NCBI RefSeq assembly: GCF_001310635.1
Contig: NZ_BAXR01000004.1
Coordinates: 186,001 to 250,000, forward strand
From: Bacillus sp. JCM 19034
GTDB lineage: Bacteria > Bacillota > Bacilli > Bacillales > Bacillaceae_D
Length of the DNA: 64,000 bases
Reading direction: 5' to 3'
The stretch's first letter is position 1; every line of letters starts with the position of its first letter. The notes under the pieces are model-generated. The model saw nothing but the letters and a program-made list of their open reading frames with translations, had not been told where the DNA came from and searched no databases. A program made the position numbers and the translations under genes. Below are positions 1-9,225 of the stretch, one piece after another.

Positions 1-450
1 GGTTAACTTCTGTACTTCAATAAGCTCCTGCACACTAGTTGGATCTGGTATTGTATCGTTAATCAGCCCACCTAATAAAATAATACCCTCAGCTTGTTGT
101 TCAAGTAATATTCGGATATAGTGTGACTCTAGTTCACGGCTATCCATAGTATTCCCTAGTAGAACCGAATAACCTTTCTCAATCGCATATTTATCCACCT
201 CAACAAACACTTGTGAAAAAAACGGGTTGGTAATAGCGGGAGTGATAAAGCCTAGTAATCTTGATTTTTTATTACTTAAGGTTCTTGCAATGGCATTTGG
301 ACGGTAATTGTATTTATCAATAACCTTTTGCACCTTTTCACGAGTTTTTTGACTAACTGGATAATTGCCAGCAATAACACGTGAAATCGTGGCAGTAGAT
401 ACACCCACCTCCTTTGCTAAATCATAAATGGTTACTTTTTTATTTTTCAT
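1..450 (-). CDS. LacI/GalR-family transcriptional regulator (partial)
   Basis: This is the N-terminal 150 residues of a LacI/GalR repressor; the rest lies beyond base 1. The extreme N-terminus carries the family helix-turn-helix (VTIYDLAKEVGVSTATISRV), then the hinge region (YNYRPNAIARTL) and the start of the sugar-binding sensor domain (GFITPAITNPFFSQVF). The start is the ATG at 448-450. A consensus LacI/CcpA operator lies 70 bases upstream, so autoregulation or catabolite control is likely. A second such operator precedes the neighbouring secreted beta-helix gene, so that gene is a plausible target. The ligand cannot be inferred. Confidence 0.93.
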   Translation of the reverse strand, partial: MKNKKVTIYDLAKEVGVSTATISRVIAGNYPVSQKTREKVQKVIDKYNYRPNAIARTLSNKKSRLLGFITPAITNPFFSQVFVEVDKYAIEKGYSVLLGNTMDSRELESHYIRILLEQQAEGIILLGGLINDTIPDPTSVQELIEVQKLT

Positions 451-519
451 AATAGATCGACTGCTTCCTAAAATTATCTGAATTTTTTTAAAAATTATTT
501 CTATGCTCCTCATCATAAA

Positions 520-533
520 TGAAAGCGTTATCA
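520..533. promoter_or_regulatory. cre / LacI-type operator upstream of the lacI-type gene
   Basis: TGAAAGCGTTATCA fits the Bacillus cre consensus (TGWNANCGNTNWCA) at every position. It lies between the LacI-type gene and the terminator of the next gene. It may bind CcpA or the local LacI-type protein; the sequence alone cannot separate the two. Confidence 0.7.
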
Positions 534-731
534 TTGTCAAGGTTATTCTAAAAATTGCGGGCCTCGCCAGTTAGCTCAATTTTACTTTGCGAAAGTTGAG
601 TAATGAACTTACATAGTCACCAAAGGGTATTAATAAATAGATATTCTAGTTTGATAAAAATATTCTCTTTCAAAAATTGTTATTATCCTATCCATCAACA
701 TAACCTAGTCCCATTGACTTAGAAATAGATA

Positions 732-762
732 AAGAAGCAGGTCGGATCGACCTGCTTCTTTA
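732..762 (-). terminator. Rho-independent terminator of the beta-helix gene
   Basis: Inverted repeat AAAGAAGCAGGTCG / CGACCTGCTTCTTT with a 3-base loop, just after the stop codon of the minus-strand gene at 766-2403. A T-rich stretch follows on the minus strand. Confidence 0.75.
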
Positions 763-765
763 TGT

Positions 766-2403
766 TTAATCCACTTTAATAATATTCCATTGCTGATTAA
801 AGTCGTTATTCAAATCCCATTGAACTATATTACCACCGTCGAGTAAAGATCGATTATAGGCATCTAATGCCTTTCCACTATAGCGATTTACTAGAGTATA
901 GTAGCCATCACTTGTTCGTTCAATCGTCCATTGTTGATTTTCCCCACCTAAATGTGTCCATTGAACTACATTCCCGCCATTTGATGTTGACCAGTCAAAT
1001 ACCTCCAATGCTTGATGGCTATTGCGGTTTATAATTTCGTAATAACCCTCACTATTTTGAATAATGGCCCATCGCTGACAAGGGTGGAAATTTCGCTCCC
1101 ATTGTTGAACATTATCACCTGGATCCGTTCCCGCATTTACAACCTCTAATAGTTTGCCACTATTTCGGTTAACAAGCTCATAACTGGCATGTTCATCAAA
1201 TTGAACAGGGTTTGTTACTCTCGTATTATTCGTGTTCGTATTACCACTGCCACCTTCAATACTAACAGCTGTCCCAGACGTATCTATTTGGTTGCCCCTG
1301 ATCGTATTTTGATTCGATGAACCTGTTAATCGAATCCCCGGATTGCTAAAGCTTGAAAATGTATCTATTTTATTATCTAAAATTTGGTTATCACTGCCGG
1401 GAGCTAAACGAATAACCGATTCAATATTTAAGCTTGGATCTAATTGCTGTATCACATTATCACGTAGGATATTATGATCTGCCTGAATTAATACTCCATG
1501 TATTCGTGAATTAATTACAGTATTGCTTGCTATTGTATTATTATGAGCACCACTTAAGACAAAAAGACCTCGTGGGTAATTTTCGATCACATTATGCTCA
1601 ACTGTATTATATGCTCCACCGTTTGGAATTCTTATCCCTCCATAACTATCGCCTTGCTGTACATCATTTATCACTTGATTATAAGTGACCGTTGTATACG
1701 TAGCTCGTGATAAGTTAATTCCACTACCACCAGTAGAATTAGTAATTTTATTACGAGTAATGAGATTACTATGAACATCACCAACAGCGTGGCTCTCACT
1801 ACCAAAGGCTATTCCATGCCCACTCGAACGATCAATGATGCTATCTCTGATAGTAGAATTTTTCAATCGTCTTAAGAGTAAGCCAATAGTTACGTCTCGA
1901 ACTTCTATGTTCTCTAACGTTAAGTTACTAACATCCGCATCAATATTCATCCCACCAATTTGTCCCAAACCTTGGGATGCACGGTTTTCGCGATCACCAT
2001 CAATTGTTAAATGAGAAACCGTGACATTAAGGTTATTACCACTTCTCATAATCGGATTACCGACAACATAATTATTTCTTGTACCAACCTTCTTTAAAAC
2101 GGTTTGCCCAATACCATCACCAATCAAATCCACGCCTTCATGGAATCTTATCGCTTCGTCTATTGCATACGTTCCAGCGGGAATATAAACCGTCCCTTCT
2201 ACACCCCTATCATAAAAATAACGCATAGCAGCATGTAATGCTTCAGTTTGAGATGTCTCAACGCCAGGTGTCATGCCAAAATCCCTAGCATCAACTACCT
2301 CTTGTGCATTACTATCATCGTGAGCTAAGGTAACAATGATGAATGAAAATAATAATGAAGTAAACAATATCCTTCTAACTAGCTGAGACTGTTTTGAAAT
2401 CAT
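766..2403 (-). CDS. Secreted right-handed beta-helix protein with C-terminal ricin-type lectin domain
   Basis: 545 residues. Residues 1-33 form a signal peptide, so the protein is exported. Residues 37-100 (VVDARDFGMTPG, VYIPAGTYAI, LIGDGIGQT) match the N-terminal cap of pectate-lyase-3/glycosyl-hydrolase-28-like beta-helices. Residues about 120-395 are parallel beta-helix coils rich in NTI/NxI repeats (NosD/PbH1 style). Residues about 405-545 hold three ricin-B beta-trefoil repeats, each with LVNRNSGK- and QQW-like motifs. A polysaccharide lyase or hydrolase with a carbohydrate-binding module is the simplest reading; the substrate is unknown. The ATG at 2403 has a GAGGAGGG ribosome site. The operator immediately upstream and the adjacent LacI-type gene suggest sugar-responsive control. 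Confidence 0.85.
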   Translation of the reverse strand: MISKQSQLVRRILFTSLLFSFIIVTLAHDDSNAQEVVDARDFGMTPGVETSQTEALHAAMRYFYDRGVEGTVYIPAGTYAIDEAIRFHEGVDLIGDGIGQTVLKKVGTRNNYVVGNPIMRSGNNLNVTVSHLTIDGDRENRASQGLGQIGGMNIDADVSNLTLENIEVRDVTIGLLLRRLKNSTIRDSIIDRSSGHGIAFGSESHAVGDVHSNLITRNKITNSTGGSGINLSRATYTTVTYNQVINDVQQGDSYGGIRIPNGGAYNTVEHNVIENYPRGLFVLSGAHNNTIASNTVINSRIHGVLIQADHNILRDNVIQQLDPSLNIESVIRLAPGSDNQILDNKIDTFSSFSNPGIRLTGSSNQNTIRGNQIDTSGTAVSIEGGSGNTNTNNTRVTNPVQFDEHASYELVNRNSGKLLEVVNAGTDPGDNVQQWERNFHPCQRWAIIQNSEGYYEIINRNSHQALEVFDWSTSNGGNVVQWTHLGGENQQWTIERTSDGYYTLVNRYSGKALDAYNRSLLDGGNIVQWDLNNDFNQQWNIIKVD

Positions 2404-2423
2404 TCTTATCCCTCCTCATTTTT

Positions 2424-2437
2424 TGTTAACGCTTACA
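2424..2437. promoter_or_regulatory. cre / LacI-type operator of the beta-helix gene
   Basis: TGTTAACGCTTACA fits the cre consensus fully and sits about 20 bases upstream of the start codon, next to the ribosome site. Binding there would block transcription start or elongation. It differs in the variable positions from the site at 520-533. Confidence 0.7.
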
Positions 2438-2541
2438 TTAACTATTCTATTGAAATTTAGGAATTCCTTCATAAATTCGGTCTATTATTAAAATTATTAC
2501 TCATTTCCCCAAGTTTTTATAAATAACAATTATAATCGGGA

Positions 2542-2690
2542 TTTCGTAAATCTTTCAAAAGGTGCACCAGCTAGAAGTATTCCTTTCACTTTAGAGAGTG
2601 GAAATGTCCTTACAAAACATGCAATAGACGTTTGGAATGGAAATCCACTCGTAAAGCCAAAACACCGTCCAACAATGAACGGTGAATGAA
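2542..2690. other. Scrambled gene fragments between 2404 and 2716
   Basis: No intact gene is visible here. Bases 2542-2576 are nearly identical to 7489-7524 inside the flavodoxin-like reductase gene (the region coding for ERFTKR and APIER), so this is a stray copy of that gene. The following ~110 bases hold an open plus-strand stretch ending ...KPKHRPTMNGE-stop, which I do not recognise. Confidence 0.4.
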
Positions 2691-2716
2691 ATACTTTTGT
2701 TATTTTTTATTGTGAT

Positions 2717-3093
2717 TTACTTTTTTTCCATGACTGCAAAATAATTTTCTTCATTATCAGCAAAGTTAAATACCCTACCAGCAGGCATATTTACAATTTC
2801 ACCAACCTTGATATTTTTATTAGATAAGTCAGTATATAATTCATCAAACTTTTCTGAGAAAAACATTAACGAAGGTGTGCTGAGATTTAATTCCGGATCC
2901 ATTTTAGCAACGAGTTCCTTATTGTGCAGATGATGCTTGTTTCTGCACCCTTTGTTGGAGCAATTTCAGTCCATCTCATTTCACCATTATCCTCTTTTGA
3001 AATTACACTAAACCCTACCTTTTCTGTCCAAAATTTCATCGCTTCATCTTGGTTAGTAACATACAACATAATTTGACCAACTCTACTAATCAT
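2717..3093 (-). pseudogene. VOC (glyoxalase/bleomycin-resistance) family protein, frameshifted
   Basis: Two overlapping frames together give a normal-length (~125 residue) single-domain vicinal-oxygen-chelate protein. The N-terminal half (MISRVGQIMLYVTNQDEAMK, then FWTEKVGFSV) ends out of frame at about 2890-2925. The C-terminal half (LSTPSLMFFSEKFDELYTDL) continues in another frame to 2717. VOC proteins bind a metal and act as dioxygenases, isomerases or drug-binding resistance proteins; no specific role can be given. A single indel explains the break, so decay and sequencing error are both possible. The ATG at 3093 is preceded by AAAAAGGGAG. Confidence 0.75.
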
Positions 3094-3099
3094 TGATTT

Positions 3100-3242
3100 C
3101 TACACTCCCTTTTTTAAGTAATTACTAAACTGACTACTCCAAATCCTTACTGCAGGTATAGGTTTCCTTAATGAATCCAAGAGATCCCAAGCTTCGTTGA
3201 TTCCTTTAAGCTTGTCCATATCCTTGACGTTCTTTAATTCTA
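3100..3242 (-). pseudogene. Unrecognised C-terminal remnant
   Basis: An open minus-strand frame of about 46 codons (contains LKGINEAWDLLDSLRKPIPA) runs from the stop of the upstream VOC gene to a TAG at 3100. It lacks a ribosome site and looks like the tail of a lost gene. No family was recognised. Confidence 0.25.
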
Positions 3243-3695
3243 TCAATTACCCTTAATCTCATTGATTTTCTCCGCCAATTCTAGAATAATTTCCTCAGGT
3301 CCACGAATGTAGCATAATTTATAAGTGTCTTCATAGTTTTGTATCTCACCAATAAGTTCTGCACCTTTCTTTTTCAACCTGATAACAAGGGCTTCAATAT
3401 CTTCAACAGCAAAGGCAATGTGCCGAATACCGAGAGTATTGGCCAAAGGATGCTGTATACCATTTTCATCTAATGGTGTGTGAAATTTGACTAGCTCTAT
3501 ATTCGCATCACCATCTGGCGTTCTCATCATGACAACTTCCTCTTTAACGTCTTGTAAGCCTATTATCCGCTCCACCCACTCTCCTTCTACTTCTCCTTCC
3601 CCGAGCATTTCTAAACCAAAGTCAAGAAAAAAATCTTTCGCGGCAGGTAGATCATTGACGATTATGCCTACATGATCAATTCTATGTATCCTCAT
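3243..3695 (-). CDS. VOC family protein (glyoxalase/epimerase-like)
   Basis: 150 residues of the vicinal-oxygen-chelate superfamily. It opens with IHRIDHVGIIVNDLPAAKDF and ends with YIRGPEEIILELAEKI, the two beta-alpha-beta-beta-beta halves that supply metal ligands (His near the N-terminus, Glu in the last strand). Closest in character to lactoylglutathione-lyase/methylmalonyl-CoA-epimerase-like small-molecule enzymes; the substrate is unknown. The ATG at 3695 is chosen because AGGAGGT lies 9 bases upstream; an ATG eight codons earlier has no ribosome site. A decayed second copy lies at 14335-14690, showing past duplication in this region. Confidence 0.85.
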   Translation of the reverse strand: MRIHRIDHVGIIVNDLPAAKDFFLDFGLEMLGEGEVEGEWVERIIGLQDVKEEVVMMRTPDGDANIELVKFHTPLDENGIQHPLANTLGIRHIAFAVEDIEALVIRLKKKGAELIGEIQNYEDTYKLCYIRGPEEIILELAEKINEIKGN

Positions 3696-3889
3696 CACGC
3701 ACACACCTCCTATTCCCATAATTTTACGATGTATATCACCTCTAGAATTCTTCTCGATTGCTTAATTTTTCTCCTCTACTACTTACCTTTAAGGTAGTAC
3801 CTGAATAAATAGTGCGTACTTATCCAAAAAAAAGGGGGTGCTATACTAAAAAGTGGAACAGCATTACAATAAATAAGGAGGTACGCTTT

Positions 3890-4447
3890 ATGAAAACACT
3901 TGTAATTATAGCCCATTCCGATATGGAAACGTCTCGAGTAAACAAAAGGTGGATACAGGAGCTTGAGAAATACCCAGAAAAGTATACAGTTCATGAGCTG
4001 TATAAGTTTTATAAGGAAGGAAAGATAGATGTTGAAAGAGAACAAAAATTGATTGAATCACATAGCAATCTAGTTATACAATTTCCTATCTACTGGTTTA
4101 ATTGTCCTCCTCTGTTAAAAGGATGGCTGGATGATGTTTTAACTCATGGCTGGGCTTTTGGTTCGAATGGTGGGAATCATTTAATGAACCGCAAAGTGGC
4201 ATTAGCCGTTTCTGCTGGAGCAAAACAATCTGATTATAGTGAAGGTGGAAGATTTCGGTATACGTTGAAACAACTATTAATTCCATTTGAAACAACTTTT
4301 TTTTATTGTGATGCCGATTACCGATCATTCTATTCATATTATGGGAAAGAGGAAGTGCAAGGGGCTATTGAAGAGGATACCGAGGCGGAAGAAAACGAAT
4401 TAACAAAAAGTGCTAGAGAATATGTAGAATTTATAGATGCTTTGTAA
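3890..4447 (+). CDS. Flavodoxin-like NAD(P)H oxidoreductase
   Basis: 185 residues of the NQO/MdaB/KefF-like flavodoxin-fold family. The N-terminus MKTLVIIAHSDMETSRVNK is the usual beta strand plus FMN-phosphate loop. QFPIYWFNCPPLLKGWLDDV is the conserved YWxxxPxxLKGWxD quinone-oxidoreductase motif. The C-terminal half carries FGSNGGNHLMNRK and the family GG-R-Y segment. Such enzymes reduce quinones or nitro compounds by two electrons in the cytosol. The ATG at 3890 has an AAGGAGG site 7 bases away; the longer upstream frame is not needed. It is convergent with an HxlR regulator, the type that often controls these reductases. Confidence 0.9.
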   Translation: MKTLVIIAHSDMETSRVNKRWIQELEKYPEKYTVHELYKFYKEGKIDVEREQKLIESHSNLVIQFPIYWFNCPPLLKGWLDDVLTHGWAFGSNGGNHLMNRKVALAVSAGAKQSDYSEGGRFRYTLKQLLIPFETTFFYCDADYRSFYSYYGKEEVQGAIEEDTEAEENELTKSAREYVEFIDAL

Positions 4448-4476
4448 TTAAGAAATTTTAGTGTAATGCAAAAAAG

Positions 4477-4525
4477 TAAGGGCTGCTGCAACACTGTAAT
4501 TATGACATGCGGATCAGCCCTTTTT
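4477..4525. terminator. Terminator between convergent reductase and HxlR genes
   Basis: AGGGCTG (4479-4485) pairs with CAGCCCT about 30 bases later and is followed by a TTTTT tract on the plus strand. It ends the plus-strand reductase transcript and may act both ways. Confidence 0.55.
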
Positions 4526-4607
4526 CTTGTTTCCAATTTTATAGCTCGACGGGAAAACTTATTTCCAATAAAACAGTATAGACTGTAGAGGAAGTTACTG
4601 CGATCAC

Positions 4608-4988
4608 TTAAGAATATTTGAATTTTAAAAAATCATTGGACACATTACCGATTTTTTCTCCCCAGTAACACATCATATCTAGTACGGGAATGAGTGAACG
4701 ACCACGCTCTGATAAAGAATATTCAACTTTTGGCGGTATTTGCGGGTATTCCTTACGTATTATTATGTCGTCAGCTTCCAATTCTTTTAACATTACGCTG
4801 AGTGTTTTAAAAGAAATAGTACCTATATTTCGTTTTAACTCGTTAAACCTGATGACTTTATTTTCAGATAGCCAATATAAAATGAGAATTTTATATTTAC
4901 CGCCGATTATGGACAAGGTATATCCAAATCCGGTAGCTGGTAAATCAACACCACTTGGCAAAGAGTTTTTGACCGTTTCACTTTGCAT
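4608..4988 (-). CDS. HxlR-family transcriptional regulator
   Basis: 126 residues with a winged helix-turn-helix of the HxlR/MarR-like type. GFGYTLSIIGGKYKILILYW is the signature N-terminal helix, RFNELKRNIGTISFKTLSVM the recognition part, and EYPQIPPKVEYSLSERGRSL the wing. Members respond to electrophiles, quinones or aldehydes and usually control an adjacent reductase. The convergent flavodoxin-like gene at 3890-4447 is the obvious candidate partner. Start ATG at 4988 with GGGAGTG upstream. Confidence 0.92.
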   Translation of the reverse strand: MQSETVKNSLPSGVDLPATGFGYTLSIIGGKYKILILYWLSENKVIRFNELKRNIGTISFKTLSVMLKELEADDIIIRKEYPQIPPKVEYSLSERGRSLIPVLDMMCYWGEKIGNVSNDFLKFKYS

Positions 4989-5104
4989 ACCAGTACACTC
5001 CCTGTTATTTTACACTATATTGTTATATTTTGTAATTGTTTTTGAATCATTAACCTGTTGTGCAGAAACAGGCTGAAGTATGAAGAGATAATACGAAAAA
5101 TTTC

Positions 5105-5239
5105 TTAAAAACAGAGGGAAATGAAAACAATCATAATTACTAGTAAAATAAAATAAGCAAACACTGCTTTAAAGCCACGACCTTTAAGCAGACGTAAAAC
5201 ACTTCCTATAGCAACTGGAAGGATAAAAAATATTTTTGC
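5105..5239 (-). pseudogene. Remnant of a small membrane protein
   Basis: About 44 open codons on the minus strand ending in two hydrophobic segments (FFILPVAIGSVLRLLKGRGF and AYFILLVIMIVFISL), with no in-frame start codon. It is probably the C-terminus of a lost membrane protein. The rest of 4989-5608 shows no gene. Confidence 0.35.
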
Positions 5240-5608
5240 TTTCTATTTCAAGTTAATTCCCAGCTTAAGGCATTTCTATGCCAAAGGCACTGTATAGATA
5301 CTTTACTCCAATTTTTAATTTCCTCAATTCCACTTATAGATATTATCTAACTATATATTATTAAAAAGCAAATTAATACATATAGAATAAACTTTTCGTT
5401 AACCTCAAAATAAGCCTGAAAACAGAGCTTATCAGATAATACTGTCATTATTAATAGAATCTGTTTATTTAACATCTTCGTATTCTCCTTTAGACTTTAG
5501 AATACGATGTCCGACTAGGGGGGTAAAACACTTGAATTATTTTAAGCTATCAATCTTCAACGATCTAGTCCGATCGAGAAATGGCGTAATTGTTTATTCC
5601 ATTTTTGT

Positions 5609-5824
5609 GTCCTTTTCTTGAATATGATTTGGATAAGATACATTTAGTTGGACAATAATTGGAGCTAGTAAAATAACATGTAGCAAGTGTGGAGTTCATT
5701 TACGATGACAAAAAAGAAGAACGTTTAACATCATCATAATAGGTATTTTAAGATGTAGAGAAAATCTTATGGTTTAGCCCAAATTAAATATAAACAACCT
5801 GCCAAGTAACGCTCTTCCTTAACT
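5609..5824. repeat. Second copy of the region downstream of the methyltransferase gene
   Basis: This stretch closely matches 14701-14945, with an indel of about 40 bases near the left end. It includes the last codons and downstream flank of the methyltransferase gene at 14889 (TTATGGTTTAGCCCAAATTA is shared), but the rest of that gene is absent. It is a fossil of segmental duplication. Confidence 0.8.
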
Positions 5825-5832
5825 CATTGTCG

Positions 5833-6170
5833 TCATCTATATTTAGTTGCTCTTCTTTCTTTTGGGTTTCTTTTTAGGGATACTATCTTTTCGTCCCTCT
5901 TCTTCCGTTGTACCTTCCAACGTTCGACCGTGAGCGTTTCCTCACTGATGTTGCCAAAAGTATCAGCGGCAGATAACGTATGGGTGTATCTTTTCGCTTC
6001 ACTGATCTCTTCATCAAAATATTGACCAGCGTCAGCATTAAAACATCTACATATACGCACAGCCCATCAAAAGAGGCATCACTTAATCGCTCGTCTCCCT
6101 CATCGTCTTGGTAATGAAAAACCGGTGATGACAGGGATCGGTCGCAATGTGATGACAGTCAATTCCTTTT
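5833..6170 (-). pseudogene. Decayed gene of unknown function
   Basis: A 75-codon minus-strand frame (contains EISEAKRYTHTLSAADTFGN and then a very basic tail) is preceded by a second frame (PVFHYQDDEGDERLSDASFD) that joins it after a shift near 6060. The phrase YTHTLSAADTFGNISEETL resembles a fibronectin/Ig-like strand pattern of a secreted enzyme, but no family was recognised. It abuts the duplicated segment at 5609-5824, so the duplication probably truncated it. Confidence 0.35.
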
Positions 6171-6305
6171 TCACAAGCATACCAACTAACACTGTTCAAA
6201 GTATGAACGGTGTTAGTTGTTTACGATGGAACTTACTGAAGTAACTCATTTGGAGATATTACTTTCATTTAAATACATATTAGTGCATTAAAAAAAATTG
6301 TACAA

Positions 6306-6845
6306 TTACTTATTAATCTGCTCTATTATCTCTCCATCTGCGGACAGACCTGTTATGGAGCCAAGAAGATCCTCTCCATCCGTTATTAAAAACCAAAACT
6401 TGCCACGGTTGTGATATTCAATAACCTTTGCTTCATATTCATTTTTATTTAGTCATAATCCTGACCTCTGCAATTTCAGAGTCTAAGATTTTTCCCCTAA
6501 TTAAATCTGTATAATTAGAAAAATTTAAATAGACTAAGTTTGAAAAACTCCAATTTAATTTATCTTCATCATAGATAAGACCAGCACTTGAACTAAGAGA
6601 TTTCCAACCAAATAATCCTTTTTTTAAAATCGCTGATCCAAAGTACATATCGTCTAACGATTCATAAAAGGCAATTGCTTTATTGTTATCCAAGAATTCT
6701 ATATGCACAATGTTTGCCGTAGAGTGATTGAATGAATTGACAACTTTATCAATTTCAGCAGCATCGTCTTTAAATATTATACTTAAAAAATACACACACA
6801 ATAAGGCGACACCAACAACTAAAATAAATTTCAGCTTTTTAACAG
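6306..6845 (-). pseudogene. Membrane-anchored or secreted hypothetical protein, frameshifted
   Basis: A hydrophobic N-terminus (KFILVVGVALLCVYFLSIIF) is followed by a soluble domain to 6445. After a frame change there the product continues as NEYEAKVIEYHNRGKFWFLI and stops at 6306. No ATG lies in frame at the expected N-terminus; a GGAGGG site is present near 6858, so the start is also damaged. Combined length about 175 residues. Family not recognised. Confidence 0.5.
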
Positions 6846-6924
6846 CAAGAACCTCCCTCCTTTAGAGTTCTAGATAGCTAGAACGGAAGCAATAAAAACT
6901 GCTACTCTTCTAACGTTCCGATGC

Positions 6925-7113
6925 TTAATATAAAAACATCCAACCAAGTACTAGAATAAGTGCAATAAATGGAATAAGGATTAAATACATTATTAGTTGA
7001 TTTTTGACGCTACGATTACTGCTGTAGTTCGTGTCTTCTGCTTTTGTGAGTGATAATGTGATAATCAGTGCTGCTAGACAAACAATAGCAACTAAAATAA
7101 TTAAAAATCTCAT
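6925..7113 (-). CDS. Small two-helix membrane protein
   Basis: 62 residues with a hydrophobic helix at residues 3-23 and another at 40-60, joined by a polar loop with several Asn and Ser residues. ATG at 7113 with CGGGAGGAAT upstream, a good ribosome site. It is the right size for a small Bacillus membrane peptide, but no family or function was recognised. Confidence 0.6.
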   Translation of the reverse strand: MRFLIILVAIVCLAALIITLSLTKAEDTNYSSNRSVKNQLIMYLILIPFIALILVLGWMFLY

Positions 7114-7310
7114 AATTCCTCCCGTGTAAGGCTATGTCCTTATACATAAACTTAACAATTTTTTATTAAAATTAAAACCACCCAATTTTTATAATTCGAA
7201 GTTATCGTACTGATTGTAACTTTGAAAATCTTATAGATTGTTGAATTATAAAAGCCCCTATTATATCTTCACATCCACTTCAATAGGAGCATTAATCATT
7301 AAATTCCCTT

Positions 7311-7892
7311 TCAAACCCCTTCTTTAGCAAAATTCAACCCCAATTGATAAGACTCGTTCAGCCAGTTCTCCATGTACCCTTGTTGTGGATTTATTGTCTC
7401 ATATAAAAGGTGGAATTTAGAACTAGCTATGCCACAATAATCAGCCAATCCTACATTAAAGTAATGTTCCATCATTTGATCGTATTTTCTTTTCGTAAAT
7501 CTTTCAATAGGTGCACCAGCCAGACTTAGCCATAACACATGCTGATGCTTTAATTTATTTGGCCCGTAGGCGAATCCGTAGTTCCAGACTCGGTCTATAT
7601 AACCCTTCATCTTTGCTGGCATACTCCACCACCATAGTGGAAACACAAATGCTAGTGCGTCGACTTTATTCAATCTTTCCATCTCTATTTCCACCTTTGG
7701 AGAGAATTTTTGCTCATGTGAAAACCATTTAGGCTCATCTTTCTCCCATAACACAGGGTCAAAATGACTACGATATAAATCGAGCGTTTCCGTTTCATGA
7801 CCAGCATCCTTTAAACCTTCTACAAATCGTTTAGCTACCGTAAAAGTTAAAGAGTCTTCTCTAGGATGGGTGATAACAGTTAATATCTTCAT
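7311..7892 (-). CDS. Flavodoxin-like NAD(P)H dehydrogenase (quinone)
   Basis: 193 residues of the NQO1/MdaB family. MKILTVITHPREDSLTFTVA is the FMN-binding N-terminus (THPR-xSLT). VFPLWWWSMPAKMKGYIDRV is the PLWWxxxPAxxKGYxDRV motif. LWLSLAGAP and the C-terminal segment complete the fold. It probably reduces quinones or nitro-aromatics with NAD(P)H. ATG at 7892 preceded by AAAGAGGGGAC. It is divergent from the LysR gene at 8032, the classic arrangement of regulator and target. A 35-base copy of its 3' part occurs at 2542-2576. Confidence 0.9.
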   Translation of the reverse strand: MKILTVITHPREDSLTFTVAKRFVEGLKDAGHETETLDLYRSHFDPVLWEKDEPKWFSHEQKFSPKVEIEMERLNKVDALAFVFPLWWWSMPAKMKGYIDRVWNYGFAYGPNKLKHQHVLWLSLAGAPIERFTKRKYDQMMEHYFNVGLADYCGIASSKFHLLYETINPQQGYMENWLNESYQLGLNFAKEGV

Positions 7893-8031
7893 TTCTGTCC
7901 CCTCTTTCTTTTCATTATTTATTGAAATCACTATGTATTCAGTATAAAGTAGTAACTACAATCAGTTAAATTGATGTTTTTGATATATTAGTTCGGAATA
8001 AATGATAACAAACTTAAAGGAGGGAAGTAAA

Positions 8032-8893
8032 ATGGAACTTCGTCATCTCATAACCTTTCATACCATCGTAAAAATGGATGGCTTTAAAAAAGCTGCAGAT
8101 GAATTAGGATATGCTCAATCGTCCATTACAGGGCATATTAAAGAATTAGAGGACGAGTTAGGAAAGCCATTATTTGATCGGCTAGGTAGAAAGGTAACAT
8201 TAACCCAAGCAGGTAAAGACTTTCTTCCATTTGCAAGAGAGATTATACAGCTTTATTCCAAGTCTAAAGAGGTATTACATTCCTCAGACGCTATACCCTC
8301 TGGTCAACTCACAATAGGAGCAAGTGAATCGATCATGATCTACTGGTTGCCAGATATCATTATGGAATTTAAGGAGAAATACCCAAAAGTCGAATTAATA
8401 TTAAAATCTATTGATTATGACAACCTTTCTAATCAGCTAAAGAATGGTGAAATTGATGTTGCACTTTTAATTGAATTATCTAATTGGCAGCAGAACCATT
8501 TAGTCGTAAATAAATTAAAAAAGTGAAAATCTGTCTCTAGTTACGTCTGTAAAAACGAAAAAACAACGAACCATGCTCACCACGGAATACTCATGTAGTT
8601 GGAGACCAGCAATTGAAGAATATATAAGTAATCAGGAAGATGATTCAATGTTAAAAGTGGAGCTGCCAAGTGTTGAGGCTATTAAAAAATATGTTCTTTG
8701 TGGACTAGGTATATCCATGCTCCCTCGCTTCATTATTAAAGATGAATTAGAAAATAATCAGCTTGAGGAATTGGATTTAATTGGAGAATATCATTCATTA
8801 GGAATTTATTCTGCTATTCATAAAGATAAATGGGTATCAAGAAATTTAGAAGTGTTCCTTTCACTTTTAGCAGATAAAGTAGAACCCATTTAA
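8032..8893 (+). pseudogene. LysR-family regulator, one frameshift
   Basis: About 287 residues when two frames are joined. Residues 1-60 carry the LysR helix-turn-helix (LITFHTIVKMDGFKKAADEL, YAQSSITGHIKELE). The effector-binding domain begins at about residue 90 (GQLTIGASESIMIYWLPDII). After LVVNKLKK a TGA appears; the +1 frame continues without a gap as ENLSLVTSVKTKKQRTMLTT and then YSCSWRPAIEE to 8893. The break is a one-base change in a six-A run at 8515-8520. Start ATG at 8032 has AAAGGAGGG upstream. It is divergent from the flavodoxin-like reductase it probably controls. Sequencing error is a realistic alternative to true loss. Confidence 0.85.
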
Positions 8894-9049
8894 ATGCAGG
8901 ATCATTTAGATAATGATTGTTCAGCTTTATGAGATCATAGAAGAGATGAGTATAGAAGGATGGGTCTACCTGGTCGTTTTTTCACAAATCTATCGTGAAT
9001 GTAGTATTAGGGTAAAATTTAGGCATTCATCGACACTGAAGGGAAATTA

Positions 9050-9105
9050 GCGACAATCAGTTTTTTCCCTCTTTACGAGGAAGGGAATAATTGTATGATT
9101 GTCGC
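9050..9105. repeat. Nested inverted repeat
   Basis: A perfect 10-base inverted repeat, GCGACAATCA / TGATTGTCGC, encloses a second hairpin (TTCCCTC / GAGGAAGGGA with a short loop). It lies between the LysR and MFS genes in a region (8894-9225) without coding signal. It could be a terminator pair or a small mobile-repeat remnant. Confidence 0.6.
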
Positions 9106-9225
9106 TTCAAGTAATGAATCATATAGACTATTCAATCGTCAACGATATATATTTTAAATTGAGGTTAGTTTGCAAGATTAAGGAGAGCATCGTGTAAATC
9201 TTTAAACAGTCTCGTTCGAACCTTA

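Noticed and set aside
8515..8530. A-AAA-AAG slippery heptamer at the LysR frame break, suggesting programmed -1 frameshifting
   Set aside because: The -1 frame stops after five codons; the real continuation is in the +1 frame, so classic -1 slippage would not give the full protein.
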